The translations under genes were made by a program, and so were the position numbers. The notes beneath the pieces were generated by a model, which had not been told where the DNA came from, did not search any database, and saw only the letters and a list, made by a program, of their open reading frames with translations. From NCBI GenBank assembly GCA_021186555.1, contig JAJKFL010000039.1, forward strand, positions 15,356,733-15,420,732: a stretch of 64,000 nucleotides of DNA, written 5' to 3'. Positions within the stretch are counted from its first letter, which is position 1. The number at the start of each line of letters is the position of its first letter. Positions 23,249 to 34,435 of the stretch are shown one piece after another. The DNA is from Reticulitermes speratus (lineage: Eukaryota > Arthropoda > Insecta > Blattodea > Rhinotermitidae).

Positions 23249-23601
23249 GCATGTTTCGGCGCCACTTAAGCCATCGTCGGGGAGTTTTACGCCAAGATTT
23301 AAAACTTACTAAAATATAATGGATTACAAAAGTAATTCATATTATATTACAGTATTCTTACAGCCAATGTAAACCGTGTGGGTTTCACAAACTGTGATTA
23401 AAATAGTATTTTTAAATGTATAATACATTAAAACATTAATGTTTATTACGGCGTGTTCATTTGATATGGTTAAAAATTTATATGTTACCAGGTACATCTA
23501 ACGGCATTTTAAGAATTGTATATACCAATAATATAGCTGTTGTAATTTCAACGAAAGAGCCCCTGAAGATGAGCCTTATATAGGCTAGAAACATGTTGGG
23601 C
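23249..23601. mobile_element. Foldback-like element with two opposed hammerhead-like motifs
   Basis: The right motif is plus strand (23559-23601, listed separately). The left motif is minus strand at 23249-23284 and reads CGACGA, a GGC/GCC stem and GAAACATG, with the core T4 changed to C. Flanking sequence outside each motif is partly inverted (acaatttta then gcatgtttc on the left; gaaacatgt then aaaaattgt on the right). Confidence 0.45.
23559..23601 (+). ncRNA. Hammerhead-ribozyme-like motif
   Basis: Stem I strand GCCC (23559-23562), CTGAAGA (23563-23569), stem II AGCCT/AGGCT around a five-base loop, GAAAC (23588-23592), two-base loop, GTT (23595-23597) and the returning stem I strand GGGC (23598-23601). 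Stems differ in sequence from the 4.0-kb and 49.1-kb motifs yet remain complementary. Confidence 0.5.
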
Positions 23602-24387
23602 AGCATTTAATAAAAATTGTGTTAAATAACATAAAACAGTGTACATTTGTTGCATAAGATATATATATAAGACGTTGTCTTGAAGTACATGTTAAACAAT
23701 ATAAGTTTAACGTAAGTACTTACCCTGTATGATGCGTAATACGTTCAGTGAGTGCATTTGTTGGTGACATGAAAGAACAATTTAATTCGATCAAAATACA
23801 TGGAATAAATAACGTCAAAATAATCTGATAATCTGATGACGAGATATCGAAAATTTTTCTAACACAGGATATTTTTTTCATTTAATTTTTCTGCCTGCGA
23901 AACTCTCCTTTCAGCATTTTTGTGTTAATAAAAATCAGAAATATATATATTATAATTATTTTTGCTGAAAATTCAAACTATTAAATAAAAACAATAATAA
24001 CGCAGATATTGTTTTGTGAACGATCAAAATGTTGAACTCGTTCCATCGTTCAAAGACTTTTTATCAGCAACAAACAAAAGTAACATACGTCCGTTTGTGG
24101 CTGAGACAGCCAAGAGACAATTTGTCACATGACTCTGTTTATCCTCCGCACTACGGTATGGGTATACATCGGTACATTTTTAATTGTGTATCTCGGATAC
24201 GTTATTTTGGGACTCATTGGCTGGCCTTTGAGTCAGAGAGTTATATGTGTTAAAATGTCAGGTTCTACTACCTGCCAGTGTTGCGAAGCGTAACTTTTGT
24301 ACTAATTAAACAACTACCTTAACGATGTAGTGTCTTCCCTCAAAAGTTTATAGTCACTCAGTTGTTCAAGATATTCTCTAACATTTG
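23602..24387. other. No recognised feature
   Basis: Very AT-rich. The 74-codon frame at 24029-24253 is unassigned. Confidence 0.4.
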
Positions 24388-24610
24388 TGGAACGAAAAAG
24401 TTCATCCCCGTATTTACAAGAGCCGGCAGCTGAAGTCTACTCACACTTTTATCCAGTTCACATCTCGCATTCTATTTTTTAACATCCATTTTAATATCAT
24501 CCTACATTCTCTCTTCATTTTAGGCTTTCTGGCTAAAATTCTCTATGTACTAGCATTCCTATCAACCCCCACGTTAGTCTGCTACATGTTTCGCCATCTT
24601 ATTCCCTTGA
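24388..24610 (-). mobile_element. Decayed LINE fragment
   Basis: ttgtggaacgaaaaagttca, then acatccattttaatatcatc, cattttaggctttctggcta and gctacatgtttcgcc align with 56640-56880 of the long copy (LINE 3' region and [14 protein letters not shown] coding end), with many changes. Confidence 0.75.
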
Positions 24611-25353
24611 GTTCATGTTCCCAGTAGTAAAATTATGAAACTCTTGGTGACGTACTTCCTTCTACAATCCTGCCGCCGTTCTACCTTACAACCTCGTGTT
24701 CTCCCACTCTGTTCTCAGACTCAGTCCAGTTACGCTCTTACGTCCGGCCAATTGACCAAGTTTCAAACCGACACAGAACAACAGGTCAAATTACACAGAG
24801 CCCAGTCTTCCGTCACATGCCGCTGTGCGAATTAATATAGGTATAAACGTTTCAGAGGAGTTTGCTGCCTCCATCTTCATGGTAATCCAAGACAGAATCA
24901 CCATCAGCTCCGCTGTAAGAACCTCAAATGTCGCAAGTCAAAATGAAACGGTCTTACAACGGTCCACACAAGTATCACGGATCTCACTTTATTATCCCCA
25001 GGCTGATATCGGGTCAACAAGTGATGTCTCTCTTGTGGACCATTTGCTTACATGACATGACACTGTACTTTACTTTCTGTAGCGAAGGAACTGCGCCGCA
25101 GTCGGACGTGCCGGCTGGCACATTCCATTGCCATTCACACAACGCGCCCAGTAAATGGGGAGGAGGCGTAACCCAATCCGCTTTGATTAAAAGGTGATGC
25201 AGGGGAGCGATAGGAATAAAGTCGGTATTAAACGGGATGAGTCAATTTTATTGTAGTGCACGGGTGGTCGTGGAGGGATAAATTTATTTCGGTTGACTCA
25301 ACACATACATTCATGCACGACTTACATGGTGGAGAATCAGAGGATAGCCTTGT
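24611..25353. other. No gene recognised; GC-richer patch at 25090-25200
   Basis: 25090-25200 is richer in G and C and has a TCF/LEF-like ctttgatt. It could be a regulatory element, but comparison with a related genome would be needed to say so. Confidence 0.3.
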
Positions 25354-25354
25354 A

Positions 25355-25389
<35 letters not shown>
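25354..25389. repeat. (AAT)n microsatellite
   Basis: Uninterrupted AAT run. A second, ATT-type run follows at about 25453-25482. Confidence 0.95.
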
Positions 25390-25391
<2 letters not shown>

Positions 25392-25779
25392 TATATTCTT
25401 ATTACTTTATAATTAATATGCTATAATGTTGTGTTATTATATTATAAAAAATGTTATTATTATTATTACTATTATTATTATTCAGTTCTCGTTTCTTTAC
25501 GCGCTGACTGGATAGCCTAACGGCCAATTACAGCATCAGCACTAGTACAATAATAGAACAACCATACCAAGAGAAACAAGCAAATAAAAGCACAAAACAC
25601 AGAAAACTACAATACGGTTCAAAAACTGCATATTACTTTTCACCCTTGAGAAGGCAGTTTAATAGGCAGACTGCAACGGCTTACGTGAAATTCTATGTCC
25701 CGAATTAGATGGATCGAGTTTATAACTTCGCACACGACTTATGTGAAATCTGTTTTGATATTATCTTCCTATATACTTG

Positions 25780-25980
25780 CAGGACTTTCAGGCGGTCTCT
25801 TCCCTTGACCCTTTACGAACAGAGTTCAGTAACGTTCATGATTTGTGGTGGGTAAAATGGCATTGGAACAGGTTTCTCTCGGAATACTTCCGCTTTCCAC
25901 TGTCTGTATCATTCTTCTAGTGCTTCGTGCGCATTAGTTAATCCATTACCGACGCTAAATCAACTCAACAATTCCTTTTC
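25780..25980 (+). mobile_element. SINE family C, old copy
   Basis: tttgtggtgggtaaaatggc, then attggaacaggtttctctcg and ccattaccgacgctaaatca follow the body of the 5.35-kb and 31.3-kb copies. The tRNA-like head is mostly lost. Confidence 0.5.
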
Positions 25981-25984
25981 CCCT

Positions 25985-26130
25985 TACGTGCTCTACATAC
26001 CGCCCAAATAATCCTGCTTGATTTAATAATTCTAACAATACTACGCAAATGACAAGAGTTAGAAGTTATATAGTCCGTCTTTACGCAGTTTTCTCCAGTC
26101 TCTCATCATCTCATGTCTCGCAGATCCAGT
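25985..26130 (-). mobile_element. Decayed LINE fragment
   Basis: tacataccgcccaaataatc, then ctgcttgatttaataattct and ttttctccagtctctcatc align with 56862-56975 of the long LINE copy (region encoding [10 protein letters not shown] back to TGEWR). Confidence 0.6.
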
Positions 26131-27823
26131 TGCCTTTCTTACCACAGTAATTCACAAACAGTCGCCCAACAACGTATCAGTCAACACGATGTTTTTTCTT
26201 TACACATTCCCTTGTAATTCTGCTAGTGGAGTGATGACGCGTTACGTTTGTACACCCCTGTACATCAGCTCCACCCTGCCTTCACACTTGCAATGGGTGA
26301 GCGCTTCATCAACAGATATTACAAGATTTACATAAAATATTATTTTCATCGCGTTTATAATACTAGAAGAACTAGAGGGAGCACTGAATGATGGAGACTG
26401 CTCGCTCTATTGATCTGAACCTCGTCTTATACAGGATCAATATTTGATATGCATAATAATAACCGTCCTCTGGGATGACTGATAAGGGGGAAAGAGAGGT
26501 CACAAGTAAGGTTGGGTTAGGGGGTGCAAGATTGGAGAAATACAGGAAAAAGGAGGGGTTGGCAGATGAAGAAAGTACGGGGTGTTTGAAGGAGGGATTC
26601 TGGAAGTATCAAATCAGCCAGCAACACGCGTTCAGGATTAACCCCCTCCCCCACCCCGATAGGCTGACATAGGGACCAGCACGCGACACAATAATAACTA
26701 CCCCATCTGACATTTGTCAAATGAAAAGACAATACAGCCTTCTCCAGTGTCAATATTAGCCGGACAATGACTTTAGAGCATTGGTGGCTTATGTGGATAT
26801 CCTGTTAATTACATAATGCTTTACTTACGCAGTTACAATGAACAGTCCACAGTCACCTGACAATACAAAAAGTAACTACAGTTCATATAAGTAACCGAAC
26901 ACAGACAGACAGACGTAAATTGCAGCCGGATTTAAACTCTGATATTCTGCTAGGTCCACGTGCTAAGGGACATGGAGGCGTGGTACAAAAGTTATCGGGT
27001 GAATTTCAAAGTAGTCTATTTATTGAACAATATCCTTGTTCTAGCTACTTAAAAGTATTACGAAGATCTTCAAATGTTTATAGGTCATTTGTTTGTTTTT
27101 AACCGGTAAAGAACTTAGTAGTCTTCCGCTTGAAATTTCACCGACCAGCAGCTAATAAATGACCTACATTCTGACACATCTGAATTAGCTATTTTGGGCA
27201 CACAAGAACAAGTACCACATGTTACATGGCTGAGAAGGTAGCGACGAGCGGCACGACAAGCAATGGCCTTACAGGCCTACAGAATTGTGTTGGCAAAGCT
27301 ACTTATGTGAATAAGACCGTGCGGAAAAGCGAGACGTAGATGGCAGAAAAACACAAAATACGATTTTACGGATAGAGATTTTCGTCCTGCAGACTGAATT
27401 CAGAAGGTCCATGATTGGTTCAGATATTGCCTTTAACGCCAGCAGTGCCGAGTATTCAAGTATTACTATCAGATATTTTGTCAGGAACAAGACATACGTA
27501 CAGAACCATTCTAAGGCGTCTTCTTGGAAGGATAAAAATTGAGTAATAGAGTCACATATTGGAGAATAATATTAAAGTGAAACAGAGGGACAAAGGTTGT
27601 GGAGATGATAACTCGATTAAACTGGCACATTAGAGATCCGCATGGAGAACTCTTTATATTACCCGTATCGAAACTTGAGGTTCTGTTGCAATACAGTTAC
27701 TTAATTCAGTGTTTCTCAACATTCTCTGTACGACTGCATCCTAAAAAAAAAGCAGCTCAGTGACGGTCCCGCCCTCAGAACACCAGTTTAATAGTACAAT
27801 GCTCATTCCGTGTGAGAACCTTA
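26131..27823. other. No recognised feature
   Basis: Unclassified. A weak LINE-like ggagaataatattaaagtga at about 27561 is too short to call. Confidence 0.35.
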
Positions 27824-27854
27824 CTAAGGAAGCAGCACGTTCCTCCGAAACGTC
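27824..27854 (+). ncRNA. Degenerate hammerhead-like motif
   Basis: CTAAGGA (27824-27830), a GGAA/TTCC stem and CCGAAACGTC (27845-27854). G5 of the CUGANGA core is changed and stem I is not visible, so it would be inactive. It has the same layout as the other motifs. Confidence 0.3.
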
Positions 27855-28744
27855 GATACCAGTGAACCAAACTACATGGAGTCTAATCCCAGAAGTCAGA
27901 AAACTTCAGTGTTCGTTCCATTCTTCTCAATTAGGTATAAGCCTATAATTCTGTGTAGACAATTTTAATTACAGTGTGTATCAAAATGCAACAGATTAAT
28001 AAGGTATGAAGAAAGAGCATATGACAAGAGTAGCAAGCAGAGAGCATAACATACAGAACATGGCCATTCTGGAAAATCACTTCACGTAGCAAATATAAAC
28101 TGATATGCAAAACATGTAGACAGAAGCAATTTTAACCCTCTCCATGCTACGCAAGAGATATCTCGCTTAAATCCAAACACATTTCCAGTGACATGTTATC
28201 TCGCAGAAGTTTTTCCCACTAACAGAAATTAGCCCTATACGCATGTTACCATGGGTGTGCAGTCTACAACTGACAGACGTCGTCCGTAAATTAAAACATA
28301 CCTGCAAACTTTAACGTCATGCTCAATACGGTGGCTGTGCATAGTTCATAGCTTCGACCAGTTTACAGCCTGCATTGCCCACTTACGATCTTTAGCAGAG
28401 TGCTCCCGGTATCGAATTTCGCTCACATTGAGAATGTCCGCTTTTGCCCTACAGTATAATCATTATGAAAGTTTCACACCACTGAAGTGTTTGATTAACG
28501 TGTCACTAAAGCCAGGATGACTTAAACCCCTGTTGGGTGTATGACACAGCACAGTGCTGTGCCGCGCCGCACCATTCATCATGCGTAATACACACAGTAA
28601 AGCTGTTTATTGTTATGCCCGGTCTTGCAGTGCAATCAGAGGGAAGGAGACAACAGACTGGAGAGTCCTCAGGCTAGCAATGAGAAGTAACTAAAGTAAC
28701 TCAGTGTTTCTCGCCTGGTTTGCCGCGCCACTTTGAATTTTGCA
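27855..28744. other. No recognised feature
   Basis: No repeats or frames of note. Confidence 0.4.
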
Positions 28745-28990
28745 CATTTAACACTAGTTCAGAATATGTTAATCAGTGGTAACCACATTTGACAGCCGCT
28801 GTATCATGTAGAATCTTGGAATTTTGTCCACACGGTGTATTTATTTGTTTCGTATTATTACCATAACCAATAATAATTATTTCCCTAAACATCATAAACT
28901 GAGTGGTCTTAGGCGGAATTAGTTCTCTGTGAGGTACGAAATGACCCTTTATGTATAACCTTGATGCATATACGTTTTCAGAGGGTTAAT
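28745..28990 (+). mobile_element. Family G repeat, diverged copy
   Basis: attttgtccacacggtgtat, then tctgtgaggtacgaaatgac and the end ttcagagggttaa match the 1.4-kb and 13.1-kb copies. Confidence 0.4.
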
Positions 28991-29164
28991 AATGGTGATA
29001 TATTTTTCAGGATAGTTTTGTTATTCTGTCGGCGTGTACTGCTCTGTATTTATTCAGAAGTGGTCGGGTGAGAGCCAAGGACATTAAACGTGTTCTCAGA
29101 GTGTCGAATGGGGTTGAAAATCTACTAATTGGAACTGACAGACAGACATGATATGCGACTACAA

Positions 29165-29230
29165 TAAACACTTGGTGAGGAGTACAGATCACAAAGCTCC
29201 TCGTTATGTAGTCTTCTCCACTCCCCGACT
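29165..29230 (-). mobile_element. Short LINE fragment
   Basis: gaggagtacagatcacaaag, then ctcctcgttatgtagtcttc and tccactcccc match 56918-56962 of the long copy almost exactly. Confidence 0.75.
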
Positions 29231-29322
29231 TTAGACTTACAATAAATCAAATAGTGTGTCAGTACATATTTTTATTCAATCTCTACAATCTGACCCAACA
29301 AATCGTTCGACACGCGTTTTAT

Positions 29323-29364
29323 TGGCAACTAGTTTCATCTCATAAAAGAGCCATCATCAGGTCA
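29323..29364 (-). ncRNA. Hammerhead-ribozyme-like motif with canonical CUGAUGA core
   Basis: On the minus strand: stem I TGAC, CTGATGA (complement of 29354-29360), a short CTC/GAG stem II with an imperfect base, GAAAC (29332-29336), two-base loop, GTT and returning stem I GCCA. Stem I pairs at three of four positions, with one A-C mismatch. The core is canonical. Stem II is eroded. Confidence 0.4.
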
Positions 29365-30858
29365 TAACAAAAACTGTAAAATGGAAACCCTAATTGTCGC
29401 AGGTAGGAGAGCTCCTTTACATTAGTGAATACACTGCAAATGTATATAGCAATTACAAAATTAAAAATTGTATGTACATAGCCTAAGTAAAGTGTTAGAA
29501 TTGAGGTAAACGTCTTATATTAAAAAAAAAGTCTTACATTAAAAATAGCGTGTCACTAAATGCCTAAAGTACTAGCTAATTCTCACAGGCAGTACAGAAT
29601 TACAACAGACCATTTCTAAATACAATATAAAAGTTTCAATAAATTCCCTCCCGTTAAGGAACTTAAAGGTTCCTCACAGCCGCCAAGAAATCCCTCCAAT
29701 CACTCCAACCTACGCCAGTACAGTCCATTACACATTCCTAAGATAATTATTTATCCAAAGTGTAAGACATCTAAACATCACAAAAAAATCTCTGGCAGAT
29801 TAGCGCGGATCGCTCTCCATTTATTTGCAAAATCTGGAGATAAAATATTACAACTGTTTGTACACTCCTGTTCAAAACACGTGTCATACTCATCGCTGCA
29901 TCTAGTTGTAATTTTCTGATGTGTTTCCAGCAAAGTAAAATTTAAATGTTATTCCTACTATTTAAACCGTCAAATCAGTTTATACATGGTAAAACCGCAT
30001 CTAATGAAAAATGGAGACGGCAATGTATTACACATTACATGGTTTGAGCCCCGGCAAAGTGTGAGTTTGCAGTATTAATGTCCCGCACACATGTATTGTT
30101 CCTGCAAACCACGAAATCTGTAGGGGCGTGGGGGTCTGTTGGGCGTGAAAATGAATGAGACAAGTAAACAACGGTTCAAATTTCAATAAACCATTTACAG
30201 TAATGTTCCAAACAGTGCATTCCGTTACTACCCTTGTATAGGGGTTGCATTACAGGGGTGACTGATCACGTGACAAGCCTAGTGTTTATGGAGCACTAAT
30301 TTTTATCCAACAAGCCCCGCCCAATCTTGTTTTCTTGTTTTGTTTTCTTGTCAGCTTTTTTTTGGGGGGGGGTATTACCCCCGGTGAGAGGGAGGGGATA
30401 TTTTTATTTGATACACTGTGCTGTGCTGGTGGGGCGTGGTTGTGCAAAGCTGGGCGGTAGGTGGAGCCACAATCTATTCCGTAATTTAATAAACGGCCAG
30501 TGTTCGGCGTTAATCTCTGGCCTCCGTGAACTTGTTCGGAAAAATCGCCATATTTCGTACACACAACCCACACTACAAGAAGCCACTTTCATTGAAACTG
30601 TATTGTTTTCGGAGGGTCTGTACACAACGCCTGGCAGCCTGTATCTTTGTCCGTCTGCTTGCGGTTCGCAGTCTTTTCTGACCAGAACGGTAACACAGCA
30701 GCAGATCTGCAAAGAGCGGTAGCCGGTATCCCGCCTCACACTGAGCGGTACAAATAATGATCCACAATTAAGGCCATTATTGGGTGAGATTTTGGGTTCT
30801 TATGTGTTTATTACAAATACTACTGTCTTCCAGGAGTCGATGTTGTGTAGTCTGATAA
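29365..30858. other. No gene recognised; unassigned overlapping frames at 30.3-30.7 kb
   Basis: Frames of 111 and 131 codons lie on opposite strands over 30327-30739. Both cannot be real, and neither shows a domain. The region may be an unclassified repeat. 29640-29720 weakly resembles a LINE 3' end. Confidence 0.35.
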
Positions 30859-30895
30859 ACATGTTTCGACTAAAGTTGCTGCTTCTATCTTCAAG
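30859..30895 (-). ncRNA. Degenerate hammerhead-like motif
   Basis: The minus strand reads TTGAAGA, a weak stem, then CGAAACATGTT. C3 of the core is T and stem II is poor. Probably a decayed member of the same family. Confidence 0.25.
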
Positions 30896-30899
30896 GTAA

Positions 30900-31320
30900 A
30901 TGAGTGAAATTTGACTCAAACCTAAAGATGGGACAGGAGGATAAGTGGGCATCTACCTGCGAAATTATGCGGTGTAACATCCAGGAAGAGCATGATCATA
31001 TGCGTTACCAATCCGTCTAAACACGTCTACTTACGATAAAAAAAAATTATGCATGCATTTGATATTACAATCGAAGATACGTCAAAATCACCCACACTAA
31101 ACACATAATTAAATTATACGGGACGATATATGGAAATAAATTAACACTACTACACAAAGAGAGTTAAGTGAAGAGAACAGAAATTAATAAAAATGGTTTC
31201 ATTTTGAAAATAAGTCATTCTAACATAACAGCTTCGTTAAATAAACCAACAAACAAAGGCAAAAAAATAAATTACTTACTTTTAAACGTTATTTTTATGT
31301 TCATATCTAACTATTTTTTA
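30900..31320. other. No recognised feature
   Basis: AT-rich flank before the SINE. Confidence 0.4.
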
Positions 31321-31600
31321 GGCGGTGCCATGGCTCAGGCGGTTAGTCGCCGGCCTCCCACAGCGGAGGCGCGGACTCGATCCCGGGTCGGTCCATGTGG
31401 AATTTGTGGTGGACAAAGTGGCAATGGGACAGGTTTTTCCCCGAGCACTTCGGTTTTCCCCTGTCAATTTCATTCCGTCGGTGCTCCATTACTTGGAAAA
31501 ATGAAAAAACTGATCATCTTTGTCTTCATCGTCATCACAGGGTTGCACAATAAGCCTTAAGGCTGCGGTGCGTCCGTAGCATCTGCTGCGGGGCCCTTCA
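31321..31600 (+). mobile_element. tRNA-derived SINE, family C
   Basis: tgccatggctcaggcggtta (A box) and gcggactcgatcccggg (B box) are followed by ggaatttgtggtggacaaag and gacaggtttttccccgag, then ggctgcggtgcgtccgtagc near the end. The open frame 31168-31560 runs straight through it and is accidental. An (AC)n run follows. Confidence 0.8.
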
Positions 31601-31633
31601 CCACACACACACACACATACACACACACACACA
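31601..31633. repeat. (AC)n microsatellite
   Basis: AC run with one AT interruption, directly at the end of the SINE. Confidence 0.9.
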
Positions 31634-32794
31634 AATATTTTTTACGTCTGATTGCAGTTAACTTGGTTCTCTATTGTTATTATTAGAAACTTTAATAACT
31701 TTAAAAGTTTGTGATGATTAATTAAAGAAAAATGTTTGGATTGTTTTGCTGTCCTTAGTCAGTAAAGTTACAAGATGCTTCCAGACCTTAACCACCATAA
31801 CTTCAAGACGTGTACGGAAAGTGAATGCAAAATCCGTTCATTCTTAACTTCAGCACACGATGGAGTTGGGTGGTCACCTTAGTGATCCAGTAGAGGTTTC
31901 AGAAAATTTAAAGTACTTACATTCATCGAAACATATTTTAAAACAATTAAAATACGGGCTAATAATTAACTGAATTCATAGTAGGCATCTTGGTTGAGAA
32001 ATCGTGTATGAACTAAAGGTATTTTGCTAGCCACAGCATTAAATGCACTATAAAATACACAAGAAGAAAGAACGTCAATGCTGGTAATATAATTATAAAT
32101 TGATAATTAATAATACTTTTACTCCACGAAATAAAAGAGGACAGAGTCTTACGTACATTAAGTAAGGTCATAAAGTTTGCGATTAGAGTGTACTGGTGAT
32201 CCAAACTTTTAAGGCTTTTGACTAAGAATAGAAATATAAAACTGAACCCTCGGCTATGTGAACTTCACAAAGAGTTCAACAATTCCCCTACTCACATCTG
32301 GAAGCAAAAATAAAGATATCCTATTTTCTGTAAGAAAATCCTATTTGTGGTTTAGTAGTATGACGACAATGTTAAGTTACTCACCAAATCCTGGTCCCCA
32401 AATTTCAATTTCTCTCCAACGAAAACTGTGAGATCTGGAAAATAGAAACCTCGTTATTGTACAAGCCATCGGACACAGAGAGCACTAGCCTTCAAATGAG
32501 CACTCAACATTACAGCCAGTAGCATTTTTACCGGTTTTAACGTGTCGTGCCTGGCTTCTTGAATATTCAGTTGGTCAGGAAACTGATAGGAGGCCGGTCC
32601 ATTTACATCAGCGCCATTAGACAGTCTGATCTAAATGGAGTAGGTTATTTAATTAGTATTCATTTAAAACAATTGTAAATCAAATAAAGGTTGGCCCACA
32701 TAGCTTACTAATTACAAAAAAAAATCGCCTGTTCTTCAATACAAGACATATGAAATAAATTATGCATAATAGTGAGAAACTAATAGACTAATGT
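31634..32794. other. No gene recognised; possible SINE A tail near 31.85 kb
   Basis: cattcttaacttcagcacac (31838-31857) followed by gggtggtcacctt resembles the minus-strand end of SINE A subtype 2. Otherwise unclassified AT-rich DNA. Confidence 0.35.
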
Positions 32795-32870
32795 TATACC
32801 TAACTAACAGCCTAACAGGAGAACAGAGTCCTTCTTGAGAAACTGCCAGTATCTCAGGTGGAATAGAACT
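32795..32870 (-). mobile_element. LINE 3' tail fragment
   Basis: ctaactaacagcctaacagg then agagtccttcttgagaaact matches the terminal part of the LINE 3' end, with a rearrangement at the boundary. Confidence 0.5.
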
Positions 32871-33002
32871 GTGGTACTTCCTAGGTATACAATAAGGGCC
32901 GTAATATTATATACACATAATGGATTACCTCAGACGTTGGCACAGCAGCCATTAATGGTGTTAGACAATGGACATACAGTGGGACAATACTCTTTACTCG
33001 CA

Positions 33003-33292
33003 CAATAAAGGTAAAGCAATCCCATTACAGGCCTGGACAGGCCTTTAGGGTTCCAGGAGGTTGAGGCTCCCAGATTTCTAGACAATCGGCACATGAAGGT
33101 GGTAAGGTATCAGCCCTACGCACCGGCCGCGTTTACACCCCAGGAGATACCCCTGGTACTCATTTATGTTGGAGGCTGAGTCGACCCCAGGGCAATAGTG
33201 CGGCCGGAAGAATTAAGTAATTGAAAAACCCCAATGACCCCATCGGGAATCGAACCCGCGACCTTCCGGCTTGTAGCGCAATGCCTCACCCA
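33003..33292 (-). mobile_element. tRNA-derived SINE, family D, with 14-bp target duplication
   Basis: On the minus strand the head ends in gcgggttcgattcccgatgg (B box), followed by tggggtttttcaattactta, gggtcgactcagcctccaac, a cctggaaccctaaaggcctg module and a ctttacctttatt tail. actctttactcgca is repeated exactly at 32989-33002 and 33293-33306. The plus-strand sister is at 52910-53188. Confidence 0.9.
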
Positions 33293-33469
33293 ACTCTTTA
33301 CTCGCATAATGTTTATTCAAATTTCATTACAAACTTTCAACTAATTTAAAAGTTACTATGGGCGATCAGACACAAAGTCGAAGGGACATGTTATACGTCT
33401 CTCCTTAGAGCATAAGAACGTACATGTAGATTGATGACGTCTGAGAAGAATCTGCACTATTAACAATGA

Positions 33470-33765
33470 TCAAATGAAAAAGGATGAGAAGGTCATGTAA
33501 CACGCAGCGTAGAGGATAAATGCATCCTGATCTTAAGCTAACCTAAAGCTTAGCATTTTGGAAACCTTGGCGTAGATGGGAGAATCATATAAAAATGTCA
33601 AAATATGGATTGGATTCATACGGCTCAGGATACTGTTCGGTAGCAGATTCTTGAGAGCTCAGTAACGAACCTTCCGACTGCACAAAAGGAGCGGAATTTC
33701 TTGACTCTCTGAACGAGTATTCATTCTCAACAAGGACCCTTTTTCGTTACTGGAGGTAGTTAGTC
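33470..33765 (+). mobile_element. Decayed LINE 3' fragment
   Basis: aaaaaggatgagaaggtcat (RRMRxxGH), tggcgtagatgggagaatca (RRWED), ggattggattcatacggctc (DWIxxAQ) and gcggaatttcttgactctct follow the LINE order through to the ggtagttagt tail. Confidence 0.7.
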
Positions 33766-34340
33766 CCACACTTTGCGGCAGTCATTGTTTCCAAAATGAC
33801 ACAGTATTCGGTTTATCTGCGGACTGAGTGCCGAAAGGCCTACAGACTTCCAGCCGTCCTCCAGATGTTGCTGAGAGAGACGGTCCAGCGTTAAATACCT
33901 CACCCGATATAATGGCGTCAATGAAAGTTGCGCCAGTTACCCCAGTATCCTCTTCTGTCACTAGAGATCAGTTCCAGGACTCGAGCCAGGAATTTTAATC
34001 TGATCATAAAATTTGACTCTTCGTGTGAATGAAAGTTCGTGTGGGTCATTATCATAATACGGGAATGAAGTCAGAATTAAATTCCAAACCACCGGGAAAA
34101 GAATTCTGAATGGCAAAGAAGGAACCGTCATTAGATTGTTTGTAATGAACCTAATTAAATTGCGGAAAGGACACGTAGACTGAACCGACAAAAGGAACCG
34201 CTACTGTAAGCATTCAGATCAAAACGGGGGGAACTCCCATCCATCTATCGCCGATCGAAGAAGAACTAAGGCGCATCTATTCGTCGACTCGTCCATTCTC
34301 CCGCCCATTCCATGCTCTCTGGGTAACTAAGCCCAATCTT
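33766..34340. other. Possible SINE relic; otherwise nothing recognised
   Basis: ctgagagagacggtccagcg then ttaaatacctcacccg resembles the 3' part of SINE C, but no head is left. Confidence 0.3.
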
Positions 34341-34435
34341 TCATTTCCTGTCCAGTAATTAGAGCACCAATTAGAAATTGCACAGCTCATTTGGGGGGAA
34401 ATTAGGCTCATATAGTCTCCAGCAATGACTGTCCA
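34341..34435. promoter_or_regulatory. Candidate homeodomain-type regulatory element
   Basis: Three ATTA-core sites lie within 50 bp: TAATTAG (34356-34362), CAATTAG (34368-34374) and AAATTAG (34399-34405). The surrounding sequence is unlike the decayed transposons around it. AT-rich DNA contains ATTA cores by chance, so this is weak evidence. Confidence 0.2.

Noticed and set aside
27510..27600. Additional LINE fragment
   Set aside because: Only one short block (ggagaataatattaaagtga) resembles the LINE, too little to separate from chance.
30327..30739. Protein-coding exon on either strand
   Set aside because: Two long frames overlap on opposite strands, neither with a domain, and splice signals cannot be defended.
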